From Apostichopus japonicus (lineage: Eukaryota > Echinodermata > Holothuroidea > Aspidochirotida > Stichopodidae), in assembly GCF_037975245.1 (NCBI RefSeq), contig NC_092563.1, forward strand, positions 9,063,001 through 9,127,000: a stretch of 64,000 bases of DNA. Direction: 5' to 3'. Position 1 is the first letter of the stretch. Each line of letters opens with the position of its first letter. A program made the translations under genes and the position numbers. A model generated the notes under the pieces. That model did not search any database and was not told the origin of the DNA. It saw nothing but the letters and a program-made list of their open reading frames with translations. Below are positions 1-11,959 of the stretch, one piece after another.

Positions 1-84
1 TTCTCGACTGAAGGCGTCGCAACTTGAAACTGGCAAAGTCAGCCTTTATAGCACATGCACATTGCCAAACCATCAACGGTTGTC

Positions 85-417
<333 letters not shown>

Positions 418-618
418 TTTTGACATCACCATTGTCATCATAATCGTCGTCGTCACCATTGCCATCGAGGTTCATGAGTAATTGAATCCATCTCTTTTGG
501 CGACTAGTGACACTAACACTAACACTAGTAACACTAATACGAAATAAGTAAATTTCTCTCGTAGAATTGTCGTATACTTCTGATTTTACACAAATTTCAT
601 ATTTGTTTTCTGATGTAG

Positions 619-2496
619 AATTTTCTACTGGACTTGTTGGGGAGACATGGCTACGGTAGAGAGAGCTTTCGTTAACGGTAGCGATAGAAGGAAGATACTT
701 AGCCAGAGTGACGGACCAATCTTGATCGCTTTAGGACAATACCCAGGTAGGAATTAGAGCAGTACCAATGTAGACATTCTTCAATGTCAGTTTATACATG
801 TTTTTTAGATATTACTGACATAATATCTTATTTCTTTCCGTTGCATATCAGGAGCAAAAGTTCGCTGGATAAACAGCAATACAATGACGCTGGGCGAAAT
901 CTGCGTTGACGAATGCAATGAACAAGATGAACCCATTTATTTGCCCGCTGTGGAGAACTCAATAAGCCTCAATATATTTGGCAAATACCTGTACTGGACT
1001 TGTTCTTCTAGTGATTGGATATACGTTGCACCTGAGGGAAAATCCCAGTTTTGGTCAATTGGTCCAGTTAATGTCACAACCCAGACGTTACATTATTTCT
1101 CTTCAGAAATTCCAAAAGGTAAAGGAAAGCACTCCAGTGAAAGACATTCAGTTTAACCAATATACAATCAGGGATGTGCCCAAGCTGGGCGGCACTGGGC
1201 GGCCCCTCCCAGCACTAAAAAATTACCTCCCACCACTGTCTTAAAAGTCGTGAATCCCACCCAGCACTATTTTCATCTAAAATCCCGACTTTCCGAACAA
1301 TAGATTCAACATAAATTGCGCTTAGCCTATGCCAAAGTCATAAAGACTAATAATGCATCAGTTACGAATGCGAGAAACATTACTTACGGCTCTCAATCGG
1401 TCCCTTGTAAAATCTCTTTGAAACAAACTAATAACTTTTACCAGGTACGTAATTTATTTCACTAAAAAAATGTAAATTGTTAGCAAAACTAGTACTTGTG
1501 TATGAACTTAAAAAGCTACACAAGTGCGCATCTGAGCGCCTTCAAATGGGAGGGGGCACCCCACCCCCTTAGACCCCTCCCCAGGACGACGATCAGTATA
1601 CCCGGCAATCATGAAATCTTGGGCACATCCCTGTAAAATCAGATATTATAACTGATTGTTTAGCTGTTATAACTCTTAGAAATGTAATATGCATTTCAGA
1701 TATGACATGGTTTGCTCACATTTATTGCCCGTAACATCAGGAAATACGCCGAAAGTGTAAAATAAATTGACTAATTCGTTTTCAAGTTTACAATTGATGC
1801 AGCAACAGCCAATGAACCATGTGCCCAGAATTTCAAAGGAGCGGTTGGGGTGGAGGGAGGGGGGGCGGCTAAGTCTTGAATGACCCCGACTGATTTGGGT
1901 AAGTGTGTGAACCTTTATGGAAAAGCATACAGGGCTACGGATGAGTGGACGAGTGACGATAAAAGTGAGGGTCATGTATACATGCTCCCTCCCTTCTGTT
2001 GCGCAGGCCATATAACCTCAGTGAACTATGATAGTGTTATAGGTGCGGACCGCATGGTCTAGTAACTTAGGTTTACAATTGATTTCAATTGATATAACTA
2101 TGATATGTAATACTGTAGGCGTAGATCCAATGCAGCGATACATGAGATGAACCAAATTATGAGGCTATTCTGTATGTGTAAATTGTGTAAAAGTATATGC
2201 GTCGTGAGCCAAATGAATTCTACATATGCAAACTTTCTTTCAACTCGCTTAGTTTTTTTTATAGACATTGATGACTTTTATTTAATATGCAGATTTGTAT
2301 CCAACAAAGGAGATTTTGGATGGCCCGACCTTGTTGACGCTTCGGTCTTCCTTATCATATGATGTCTATGATGAGCATGAATTCAACAAATTTCACTATA
2401 TACCAATCTCTCTTTGCGCTGTCATGGTCTTTGTTTTACTCGTCATCGCAGGACCAAGCTTGCTTCGTTCATTTTGTCTAACGAATCACAGTTCAG
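619..2496 (+). CDS. YWTD beta-propeller receptor, last extracellular and transmembrane exons (partial gene)
   Basis: Three exons, 619-746, 852-1118 and 2293-2496, have AG/GT borders and matching phases (each ends in phase 1). The first two encode LDL-receptor class B (YWTD) type repeats: IFYWTCWGDMATVERA is followed by NGSDRRKIL, and later come a degenerate repeat (KVRWINSNT) and GKYLYWTCSSSDW. Such repeats build six-bladed propellers in LDLR/LRP-type and sevenless/ROS-type receptors. The third exon is an acidic stalk followed by a hydrophobic helix (YIPISLCAVMVFVLLVIAG) and basic residues, so this is a type I membrane protein near its membrane crossing. There is an N-glycosylation site (NVT) in exon 2. 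Asp of YWTD is Cys in both clear repeats. The 5' exons lie left of the window. I found no convincing cytoplasmic exon after 2496, so the 3' end is open. The family level is fairly sure; the exact receptor is not. Confidence 0.6.
1169..1633. mobile_element. hAT-like MITE in receptor intron
   Basis: Perfect 16-bp terminal inverted repeats are present, CAGGGATGTGCCCAAG at 1169-1184 and its complement at 1618-1633. The CAGGG start is typical of non-autonomous hAT elements. No 8-bp target duplication is visible (flanks tatacaat and taaaatca). The interior is C/G-rich near the right end and shares a segment (cccctcccc...aggacgacgatca) with the hAT remnant at 43467-44353. No coding capacity. Confidence 0.75.
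1634..2292. other. remaining receptor intron
   Basis: Intron sequence between the second and third receptor exons. A G-rich run lies near 1850-1866. I see no further gene or repeat. Confidence 0.5.
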
Positions 2497-2974
2497 GTAT
2501 ATTCCTAACATTTTGAATTAATCTCTTCTGATGCAAGTATATCTTCGTTTGAACTATTTGTATTGTTTATGGCACTGTTGTCCATTTAACCTCATCGATT
2601 ATGTAAATGTTTCAAAGTTGGCAACTTGAAAATGGAAGTGGTTAGAATTGTTGAATGAAAATCGTATTATTTCATGGTTAGCTATTTACATGGGACAATA
2701 CACCAATTTAATATTTAACATTATTAACTTACTATGTCTTGTATTCATAAATAAATTTGTTTTAAAGATATTGCTTAGTTACATAGACTTGACCCTGTTT
2801 TTTTTTATTGATTCCAAAGAAATCCGCATGCGCATGTACCCAAGATTAGTTTTCGGGTACGGGATACTCATTCAGTATTTGGTGATAGGCATAACATTTA
2901 TATCGATAGGTTGTTCTTATCCATCTTAAGTTGGAGGTATACCGATCTGTAATTGTTGCCAATTCAAGTGAAAG
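2497..2974. other. intergenic or intron, nothing recognised
   Basis: AT-rich sequence downstream of the transmembrane exon. Open frames here are short and lack splice or similarity support. Confidence 0.4.
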
Positions 2975-3440
2975 TTAAAAGTAGGGTTGTTGTTGCCGAT
3001 CTCGCGAGGGAACTAGCGATGGGGCTGCTGTTATCTATCTTATATGGGTGCTATAGCAATGGGTTGTTATTGCCCATCGCATGTGCGAGCTACCTATGGG
3101 TTGTTTCTGTCGACCTCAAGCGGTTGCTAGCCATGGGTTCTCGTTACCGATCTCATTTGGGAGCTAGCAATTTATGGTTGCTGCCCATATCCTATTTAGT
3201 GGGAGCCTGCGATGGGTTGTAGTTGTTACCAATAACAATAAGCGTTGTTGTTGCTCATCTCATGGTGTGAGCAGGCAGTGAGGTGTTGTTGCCCTGTCAG
3301 GTTGGGAACTTGTCATGTTTTGTTTTTACCCATATCATATAGGAGGTAGCAATATAGGGTTGTTGTTGCCCATCATCAAATGGGAGCTATCGATGGGTAT
3401 TTGCTACGCATCTAGTGTGGGAGGGCTAACGATGGATAGT
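2975..3440 (+). repeat. degenerate tandem repeat, about 50-55 bp unit
   Basis: A unit of the form gggttgttgttgcccatc...gggagctagcgat recurs about eight times with strong divergence and variable length. The long open frame across it is a by-product of the repeat. Confidence 0.7.
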
Positions 3441-4694
3441 TGTATAGAAGTGTTACAGGTGATATAACCATTTGTGCTTCTTTTTGTGAGTGCTGGTTGG
3501 TGTGACTTTTGAAAGAGTCCAATTCCGAAACTATAGCGGGAAGATAACATTTGAAGGTATACCAGCCTGCACGGAGGTGGAAGTTAAATGTGGTGCAGCA
3601 GCACGAACCAGCAAATCTCGCAGGTTTCCGGGAGTTGTGGGCCCGGGGGGATGGGGGGGGGGAGAGTATGCAATAATTGGCCTGTCATGACTAGTTCTTT
3701 GAAGACGGGTCTGAGATGTGGTGGAATGCAGAGCTGGTTGTTATAGTAATTTGCTTTCCAGCTTGCATGACCCTACCGGTTGCTTTGAAGTTAAATTGAA
3801 TTCCTCTCTGAAATGTATTTTGTGCTTATATGAACAAGACATATACGCTGTTAACTAAACTCCCTGGACCCCAACCAGGGCAAAGAGTATATTCCAAATA
3901 CATTTCATCCCCCTTCACGTGGTCTCAACAGACTCTCTCTATAGTATGATAGTCAAGTTCATGTTACATGTATGTATATAAGGTTAGCCATATAATTTAA
4001 GAAATGAATTGCGATTCAGAAGATAACAATGCTTATATGTGAATATTATCGTATTGTTTGTTTAAAGGTATCTGCAGGTTAAACTTGGCGAGAAGAAGTG
4101 CCTTCTCTGGGACTAGAGGTGCTGAGGTGAATTCAATTTCCCAGTGTGCACTACATGAAGTAAATGACTCATGAAATTAATACCTTTCGACAATTAAGAC
4201 GCTGCAAGCCGGGCTGATGCTGGGCATCATCGAACGCCAAACGGATAGTTTGCTCAGATCAGGAATGTAAATACATACAACAGGACTTTCAGTTTGCATA
4301 ATTTTGCAGACGTTTACTTATAAGTTGTAGTTATTTCTCTTTGTTTGGCATATAAGTTACCTATGTCACAAATATATTTCGAAATTTGAATATTAATATA
4401 TTTTTTTCTCCAAAAACGATCTTCTACTTCGCTGCACTTCAAAAGAAAATATGGAAGCACCGCTTATTATCATTGAGGTTTATGTACTAACTAGATTGAA
4501 TGACAACTTTATTAATTAATTATTTAACAGAAAATGCCATGATACCTGCTAAGTGTCCATGAATATTAGATACAAACGTTGGCGACGATGTCTTTTTAGC
4601 CGACATGATATAGTCTGTTTTCACACTACGTAATGTTCGAGAAACTGCTGTGAAATTCAAAGACGAACACGTTCTTTAAAGCGCATGCTATATC
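3441..4694. other. intergenic, nothing firmly recognised
   Basis: Contains a short open stretch around 3490-3630 and a G-rich run at 3640-3662. A possible acceptor at 4078-4079 is followed by an immediate stop in the receptor phase, so no extra receptor exon is called. Confidence 0.4.
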
Positions 4695-5004
4695 TAGGCG
4701 CGTAGCCAGGAATTTGCCAACGGAGGGGCGAACCTATAGGCCAACCATCAGAGCTGTATATATGGCTCTGCAAACTATATAAGCGTAGCGCCACCAAAAG
4801 TTGACGCGAAGCGTACAAGAACATTTTGGCCGAAAATGCCTCCCAGATCGCTGGAAATGGTACTTCCCAAGCCTTGTAAGTTGCATCTTAGCATTTTCTA
4901 TTTTGAAATTACTAGCGATATCATAAAAACATACAAAAAATATGCTCAACGGGGGGGGGGGGGGGCGGTCGCCCCCTTCGCCCCCCCCCTTGGCTACGCG
5001 CCTG
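4695..5004. mobile_element. MITE with GGCGCGTAGCCA ends (family A, copy 1)
   Basis: The left end aGGCGCGTAGCCAGGAATTT pairs with the right end ttGGCTACGCGCCTG. The interior carries a poly-G/C hairpin at 4951-4990. A second copy lies at 26120-26386 and shares the interior (ttggccgaaaatgcctccc, attttctattttgaaattac). Confidence 0.8.
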
Positions 5005-5339
5005 ATTCTATCCTCATCCCTATACACTGACCGTCTGTTAGAAACTGTTTGCTGGATCAAATATGGCAGTATATTAGGTAACTAATTAGAGCTCAACGTG
5101 ATAATAATAGTCTATCCATCACTTTAAAATCCTTGTTCATCATAATATTTCCTGTCCATCCTATATAATAAGAGTTATTCCATGTTATGCTCAATCTTAC
5201 ATCACCAAACATGCATGTAGCTAGGCTAACTATTTTGTTCAAGTATCTCATTTGCTTATCAGATATATTTTCAATATTAGAGTAAAGACCCGGTGATGTA
5301 CAGTATATCTTTATTATTACATTTGTTTGTTTGTAATGT

Positions 5340-5600
5340 CCCAGCAAACACAAAACGTTATCATAACATTTTTTAAAGAGCCTCTAAAATATGTTTTTAT
5401 AACCTTAAATGTGGTGTTTTAAAAACGTTGGCATAACGTTTTTATGAGATATTAATGTTATATTAATGTTTCAAAAAAAAAATATATAAATGTTTGAAAT
5501 AATAGCCTAAAAACGTTTACGTGACATATTTCTTATACCACAAATAACGTTATCAAAACAAAAGACGAAACGTTTTAAAAACGTTCTTGTATTTGCTGGG
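5340..5600. mobile_element. MITE with CCCAGCAAA ends and 6-bp target duplication
   Basis: The 261-bp element starts CCCAGCAAACACAAAACGTT and ends in the near-complement acgttcttgtatttgctggg. It is flanked by identical TAATGT at 5334-5339 and 5601-5606. The interior consists of repeated AACGTT and AAAACGTTTT motifs, so it can fold extensively. Confidence 0.85.
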
Positions 5601-5606
5601 TAATGT

Positions 5607-6559
5607 ATCAGTTAGTGGTAAATGTAAAGATAGTCTTTTATAGTCTACACGAATATTGCCATGGAACTGCAGTCACAACCTCACTGATCCTGTTTTATAT
5701 TACGCTTCTCATAAAAACCAACCACCCTGACGACAATCCTGCTTTTATCCTGTGCCAGAGGGTGTATATAGATACAGAGCCGAAGACTAGATCGCTCGGA
5801 TGGAAATTAGGACACATTATGTATTCGCATTAGTATTTTCAGACGGTGTTTTCATGTTCTTGTAAATCGATGTAATATACAATCGCTGATTTCGCATTAC
5901 ATAGTAAGGAAAAAGTACCATACTGTCATATAATAAAATAGAGTTTTTAAGTTCATTTTAGCTACCCTGATTTCATTATAGCTTCCACATACTTTAACTA
6001 ATGCACTCCTGGAAGAGTTTTACTCCAATTTTGTTCACACTCGTATATATTAATTAAACAATTGAACGTATACATTTTATTTTAAAATGTAACCCTTTCC
6101 GAACAATGAGATTGGGGGTTCGTGTGCGAGGGGGGGTGGGAGGGGGGGGGTGTTTGGCACGCCTGCATCTCACTTAGAAATTACTTTGCTTCATATCTGA
6201 CTATTTTTGCGAAGCCAATTTGTAATTAGTGGTTATACATGATACATTTATTAGGGTGCGTTTAATGCCACCAAATAGTAACTATATACCCAGAACTGTA
6301 CGTATTGTCTCCATCGAGTTTCTCGTCAATCGGCCACACTTTTCAGAACTGAATCTATGTTTGATAAGGAAGGATATCATGATAATTGTTAACATATCGG
6401 TTATATGACTTATTGAATTTGTTATAGCAATGATTCAACCTTAACTTGAGAAGAGAAGAGAATAAATCGTTATAAAATTAACTGGAATTTTGGTCAAATT
6501 CAATTTGTTAATGCTTAAGGTGACTACACGTGATGTATCTCCACATGTCAATCATCACC
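5607..6559. other. intergenic, nothing recognised
   Basis: AT-rich sequence with a G-run near 6128-6150. No gene evidence. Confidence 0.4.
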
Positions 6560-6828
6560 GAAATCGGGATTTGGAATATGTTAATTAGCTAAATCGATGA
6601 TATGTCGATTTAAATAGGCATATGTCAATTTGTGTTGCTAGAAACTGGTATAAGTCCACGTAAAATGACTTCTACCAATTTAATTCGACATATCATCGAT
6701 TTAAACTGGTAGATGTCGATTTAAATTGACATATCACCGATTTATTTTACATATCATCGATTTAAATTGGTATATGTCGATTTAAATCTGTATATGCCGA
6801 TTTAAACTGGTATAAGTCGAATTAAACT

Positions 6829-6868
<40 letters not shown>

Positions 6869-7005
6869 GATTTAAATCGATGATATGTAGACTTAAACTG
6901 GTATATGTCGATTTAAATCGGTAGAAGTCAATTTAAGCTGCTAGAAACAGGTATAAGTCGAAGGAAATTGGTATATGTCGATTTAAATCGGTATAAGTCG
7001 ATCTC
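6560..7005. repeat. array of TTTAAA-centred palindromes with TA microsatellite
   Basis: About 20 imperfect units of the kind tatgtcgatttaaatcgg follow each other at roughly 20-bp spacing. Each centres on TTTAAA, and some are full palindromes (tcgatttaaatcga). A (TA)n run interrupts the array at 6830-6865. Possibly the interior of a MITE; I could not fix terminal repeats. Confidence 0.75.
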
Positions 7006-7554
7006 CCACGATTTGAGACTGATGGCCCCCCCCCCCCCCATAGTCTTATAGGTCAAGACTTTCGTTCTGTATATCGGCGAATTATAAGGTAGCAAACGCC
7101 CATTAAAAGCCCCATTGACTTACACACAAAATCACAAAAGTAATGTGGTCTCTATAAGTCTAGATAGAAGTTTTCACTAGCTAAACGCTACCCATCACCG
7201 GATAGCTGACAAGTTGGTATTTCATGGCACCATCAATTTTCCGTATAATGACCATGTAGATTTTTTGCTATCCGAGCCGGAAGTTTTCGTCACTTGTAAA
7301 CAAACCTCTTCACTCAGTGGTAAACAAATTTCCTAAGCTGCTCCTGGGAGGCCTAAAGGGGTCTAAAATTGCCTCAATTGACCCAATTTTCTCACCACAT
7401 ATACTTCCATTCATGCTCTTCAACATGCAAGCCACAAAAAACTAGATTATGATTGATAACAGGTCACAAAAGATGTTCTCTTGCTGCTTTTTGGCACTTT
7501 TCCTGAAGGAGAACAATCGAGCGTATTGATATAGACTCTAATAGGAGTATTCCA
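7006..7554. other. intergenic, nothing recognised
   Basis: Starts with a C-run at 7027-7039. No coding or repeat signal that I can name. Confidence 0.4.
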
Positions 7555-7760
7555 CCATAACACTAACTAATGGCGCCCTTCCACAAAGTTGCATGTCAGA
7601 GGGAATTAGCCTAAAACAAATATACAGTGTAGTATATAGTAGTCTGTACTATATATTATCTACAAAAAAATAATATTATAAAAACAGGGTCTTATACAAT
7701 TCTGAATTGTAACATCAGACAAGGTAACAGCAGAATGCCAGGGTCGTGAACAAGATTAGT
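7555..7760. repeat. dispersed repeat (family B, copy 1)
   Basis: The segments cactaactaatggcgcccttccacaa, gggaattagcct and ggtaacagcagaat recur in the same order at 46998-47155. Only two copies are in the window; the type is unknown. Confidence 0.55.
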
Positions 7761-8353
7761 CACCACATTCCCTGTGAAGCTATACACGAACAGTGTAATC
7801 TAACTAACTGCAACCTTCAGATTACACAATTGCCTTTTGAGTATTTTCTTACATATAATTGAACTGCACCTGAACGCACATAACATTGTAGAGACCGAGT
7901 GGGAAAACTCAAACAATGAAAAGGAAACCTGCACACTCTGCAGTTATGTGCAACTCTCTTTTATTTCTGTAACCTTCTTTAGAAGAACCTGACGACCAGC
8001 CTCTGACCCTGGCTGCTCATCAGGGTTTCAACCAATCAAACTGATGATACAAAACAATAACCAAGCAAAACATAGGAGTCCCTTAATTGCAGGAAGTTCC
8101 ACCCCACAAACAACTATAAAGAAAAACAACCCGTAAAGCAGTTATACAGGACTGTAAGGTATTTACCTACAGGTAATTAACGAATGACACTATACTAGAT
8201 ATAATATATAGCAAGGTATGTGTCTACAGGTAGTAGGTACATATCAATAAATAATTTCTATGACAGGGATGTAAAGGTATGCAACACATGTGAAACGGTT
8301 GAATGGTGGAAACTAGAGAGAAATAGACTATGATCTATACACAAGACACAGAT
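7761..8353. other. intergenic, nothing recognised
   Basis: No coding similarity, splice-supported exon or repeat identified. Confidence 0.4.
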
Positions 8354-8710
8354 TCGCTTCTCGGCCTTTTGGCTAAGATCATGTGTAGTATCTGTTCCCT
8401 TAGGGAATGGTGATACACACCTGACGATGATCACACAGTCACAGTCCCGATGCAAGGGGGCTGGGGCTGAGAGCGGATCAGTCGTTTGGTAGTTTGGTTT
8501 TCGTGCCCAGGTTCTTTCCTGGGTGACTTTTTCTTAAAAAGTATCTGTTCCCTTTCGAGGAGAATGGTGATACACACCCGACGATGATCACACAGTCACA
8601 GTCTCGATGCAACGGAGACATGGGGTTGAGAGCGGATTGTGTGTTCGTGCCCATGTTACTTCCTGGGTGACTTTTCTTATAAAGTATTCGTTGCTCCTTA
8701 GCAACGCCAA
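8354..8710 (+). repeat. repeat headed by U2 snRNA 5' end
   Basis: Positions 8354-8397 match the 5' end of U2 snRNA with one mismatch (A to T in aagatcAtg), including TCGCTTCTCGGCC, TTTTGGCTAAGATC and the branch-point-pairing GTAGTA. After 8397 the match to U2 stops, yet the following bases form a replacement hairpin (GTATC..TTCCC tta GGGAA..GATAC). The body then repeats in tandem: gtatctgttccc starts at 8388 and again at 8541, and a third partial copy begins at 8684, so the unit is about 143-153 bp. Each full unit ends in a hairpin-like ggttctttcctgggtgac stretch. No Sm site is apparent, so it is probably not a working U2 gene. It resembles a SINE or satellite with an snRNA-derived head. Confidence 0.7.
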
Positions 8711-10183
8711 CACAAGTCCATTTTGGCATGTACGTAACATGATTCCTGAATGCGTATAAATTCTCTGTCAGTAGATGTTCGAATAGTAGACCGGTCCATG
8801 CACATTAGGTTTTTATGAGACGGAAGGTCAATCTCAAAACGTGATCATACCAAACCTAAGAAGTTATTCGACAAATTAACCGTAAATGCCCGTTATCTGT
8901 TATCTACAGAAATCTCACCTCTTCGAATTGTCAAAGGGTTAAATAGTATGTTAGTAGCACCTGGGAGCACGTCTATAATCGGACCCTCCACTTTTTCGTA
9001 CTGTGGAGTGATCCCTATCTTTCGATGGACACTCAGTGGTGCCTGGGGAGGTACCTTGTACTTTGTACTTGTTATGTAAAGTACCAGAACCATAACCTTA
9101 CTACGTGGGGACCTGACTTCAGTATGATAACCTAACCTACTCTATACATACAAGAAACGATCCATAAGTCCTGTAACAAGTAACCTTTCTGTAAGTATTT
9201 TCAAGTTAAATATGACTTTGGCGATAACTAGGACTAGGACTCAGGAGTATGACAGCCCTTTGTGTAGTAATTACTATAGACTAGGCTAGTTATGCTGTTA
9301 CTCAAGCTTGATGCGTTGTCATGTGCAGTACCAACGCTTGGCCTTTAAACTAGTATGAGTAGGCTATATGCACCATCACACAAGCTAATCAAAAGGTTGG
9401 TCGTTGTTTGGGAAGGAATGTGCAAAGTCTATCACAGAACAGGAACCAACATGGTGCTAATTACATATCCTTACCACGAAAACAAATTAAGTCATGTACT
9501 AAAATATTTTCTCCATTGAAAGAGGTGAATAGCCTAATTTACTACTACTAGGCTAGTACTAGCATGGGCTCGTAATTGACGAACTTAAGGATTTGTTGAA
9601 CGATATCTATTAGGCCAAAAAAAAAAAAACTCACCTGTATGCGATTTTCAGTTGTGTCGTACCTCAGAAATAAAGTGACCCAAAACTATTTATTCTGTTC
9701 CCATAAAATGTACAGTTGAGAAGGACCTGACCCAAGGATGTCTGCCGTGTCAAGTCCGTTAATACCATACATGTAATTGACACATTTGTCCAACAGCTGA
9801 CTGTGCGCTTGCATCCATTGACTTTGTACATTGTTTGCCATGCTCTGAGCATCTCTATACTGTACATGCCTAGATGTAGCAGACAGATCATTCTTAACAT
9901 GTAGTGCGCATGGCTTCATCTCGAGCATAAAAAATACCTGCAACATTGGTTGGGGGGGGGGGGGAGGAAGAGGGTGTAAAAAGATTTAAAATGAACCACA
10001 ATTTCATTGGCACATTCTTGAAACGGATTAATACTCGTGAACAATATAGATTACTGCTTTTAAAGGTGCAAAAAGGTTAGGTTGCTTGCAGTATTATAGT
10101 TGCTACAGTGATATCTAGGAATATTTAGAGGTGTGTCAATTACAGGGGTGCATCAATTACGGGAATAAGGGAATAATTTAGTG
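8711..10183. other. intergenic, nothing recognised
   Basis: Contains poly-A at 9617-9630 and a G-run at 9951-9963. Open frames are short and unsupported. Confidence 0.4.
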
Positions 10184-10475
10184 TTTAAACGGTGTGGGGA
10201 CTCGCACACAAAGTTATAAACGTCTCATGCCGGTAAGTGAATGAGGTGTAACAGAAGTGCTAGACACCACCATCGATCCCAGAAAATATACACACAGCTT
10301 GCTACCGTCGGCAATGAGACACTAGTGTACAGTCCGTACATACAGCTGCAAGCAATACCCACAGCACAGTATACAAACAATACAGTGATGGACATCTCAA
10401 GTCCAGCTAAAGTTAACAAGGCATCATGTTTCATTACTATACTATCTGCATTTTGTAGCAACAGGAACAAAACGT
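10184..10475 (-). mobile_element. TTAA-type MITE (family C, copy 1, decayed)
   Basis: Shares gaggtgtaacagaagtg, gacaccaccatcgatccc, cacagcttgctaccgtcgg and gatggacatctca with the copies at 25266, 30714 and 31868. The left end (tttaaacggtgtggggactcgc) is a worn version of the family terminus, and the right terminus is lost. Its open frames are not genes. Confidence 0.75.
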
Positions 10476-11468
10476 GATACAGGATAAATGATTCCCTGCA
10501 ATGTGTTGTGTGGTCAGCATCCAGAGTCCTATAGTTCTTGCTCTCAACTTTTAAAGCCCCTGGCCTGTTGTAAATTGCCACTTATAGCCAATGCAGTTCT
10601 ATTCATAGAATAATTCAAAAGTTGAGAGAATTTTCTTCTTTTCCCATCCACTATACAGTAGGCAAAACAGTATGTAAAATACTTTTACGCAATGTCCATT
10701 ACCTTAAAAAGCTTAAGCTTCAATGGCTACTTTTGACGATGTATGAAGTAGTTTACACTTTTCACATAAAATCATAACTGAAGCACATGGTCAAAGGGGT
10801 TTGCGAAAATTTACACAAGTTTGTAACTGTGAAGAAATTACTGTCATGTGGTTCATACCACATGCAGTGATGTACACTTGACTTTTAATAGCAACTACTA
10901 TGACTTGAAAAACCATAAGTTTCGGTATTAGAGATGTAAGCTTCTCATAAAATTCATAAGTTGTCTCAACTCATCACACTTGTGGTCAAAACAAATATTA
11001 TGTGACAGTCCCGGAAACAATTCAACTGCAACTTCATAACAATCATACCGTTAGTGCTTGTTGGCAAAACTTGTGACAACAAGGCGCCTAAGTTATGATA
11101 TTTTAGTGCACACATACAGTACAGTATGATAGCCAGTAGCACAAACTTCTATCTCTACACAGGGAAATGTAATGTTACAAATAGTTGCAGTTGAACGACA
11201 TACTTTGTGTTTCTTGAGCACTGCAGATGCAAGAATGTTTGCAGACAATGGGTAAAATGTTCTCTCCCCTGCAGGTGCATTTTCTGCAGATATACAGATA
11301 GGGGTAGAACCTCAGAATCGGAATCTCTCACTTGTCACAGTCCAACCACCCAGCACACATGCAAAACCAAAGGGGTTACATCACCTAAGCTACCTCTAAT
11401 GTCATTTACCTTTATTTCTTGCAGAATCTGTATGTATTCGATTTGTATTTGGGATATGTATGTACAGT
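10476..11468. other. intergenic, nothing recognised
   Basis: No exon or named repeat found. Confidence 0.4.
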
Positions 11469-11713
11469 ATGTATGTATGTATTTTAGATCCTCCTGCAAG
11501 CAGGAACTTGCGAAGAAGCCATCATTGGCTTATCAAAGCCACAAGCTGACCGAAGTCATTCTCTGAGATTCATATTTAACGTCCATGATTATGAATTGTC
11601 AATTGTCGACAACTCTGTAACTGGACGACATACATTCATCTTGGAGTGACTCGAACCAGGGACCTTATGATTGAAAGGCACCGGCGTTAACCACTGAGCT
11701 AATACTCCACAAT
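11469..11713 (-). mobile_element. tRNA-derived SINE (family D, copy 1)
   Basis: Read on the minus strand it starts with a tRNA-like head holding an A box (tagctcagtggttaacgccg) and a B box (ggttcgagtcac), and ends in a short tetranucleotide tail (complement of gtatgtatgtat). Further copies are at 27478-27729 and 41948-42172, all on the minus strand. The conserved body contains cttcggtcagcttg and the tail-proximal ctagcaggaggatc type sequence. Confidence 0.85.
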
Positions 11714-11959
11714 AGGATATGATCCTCCTAGGCCTTGAATTTCTAGGTAAAGATACCGTTCGCCCTAGCAGAGAACGTCTGCGGATCCAACGACCTTCGC
11801 ACCGTTCGACCGAATGGTCTCCACATCCAAGAAAGGAAAGACTAAACTTCCTCCCCCTTGTTCTTCCCACCTAATTTGTCAGCAATTAGATAAGCAGTTT
11901 GCTAATTGTTTTTTTTTCCCTTTTTAATTGACATGTTGTAATTTACTTCTTTACTAATA

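Noticed and set aside
3490-3690. Possible further receptor exon
   Set aside because: Phase and splice sites do not connect to the transmembrane exon, and the frame ends in a G-run.
8354-8540. Functional U2 snRNA gene
   Set aside because: Only the first 44 nt match U2; the Sm site and 3' stem-loops are absent.
8258-8729. Two minus-strand frames sharing HRDCDCVIIV
   Set aside because: The shared peptide comes from the tandem U2-headed repeat, not from paralogous genes.
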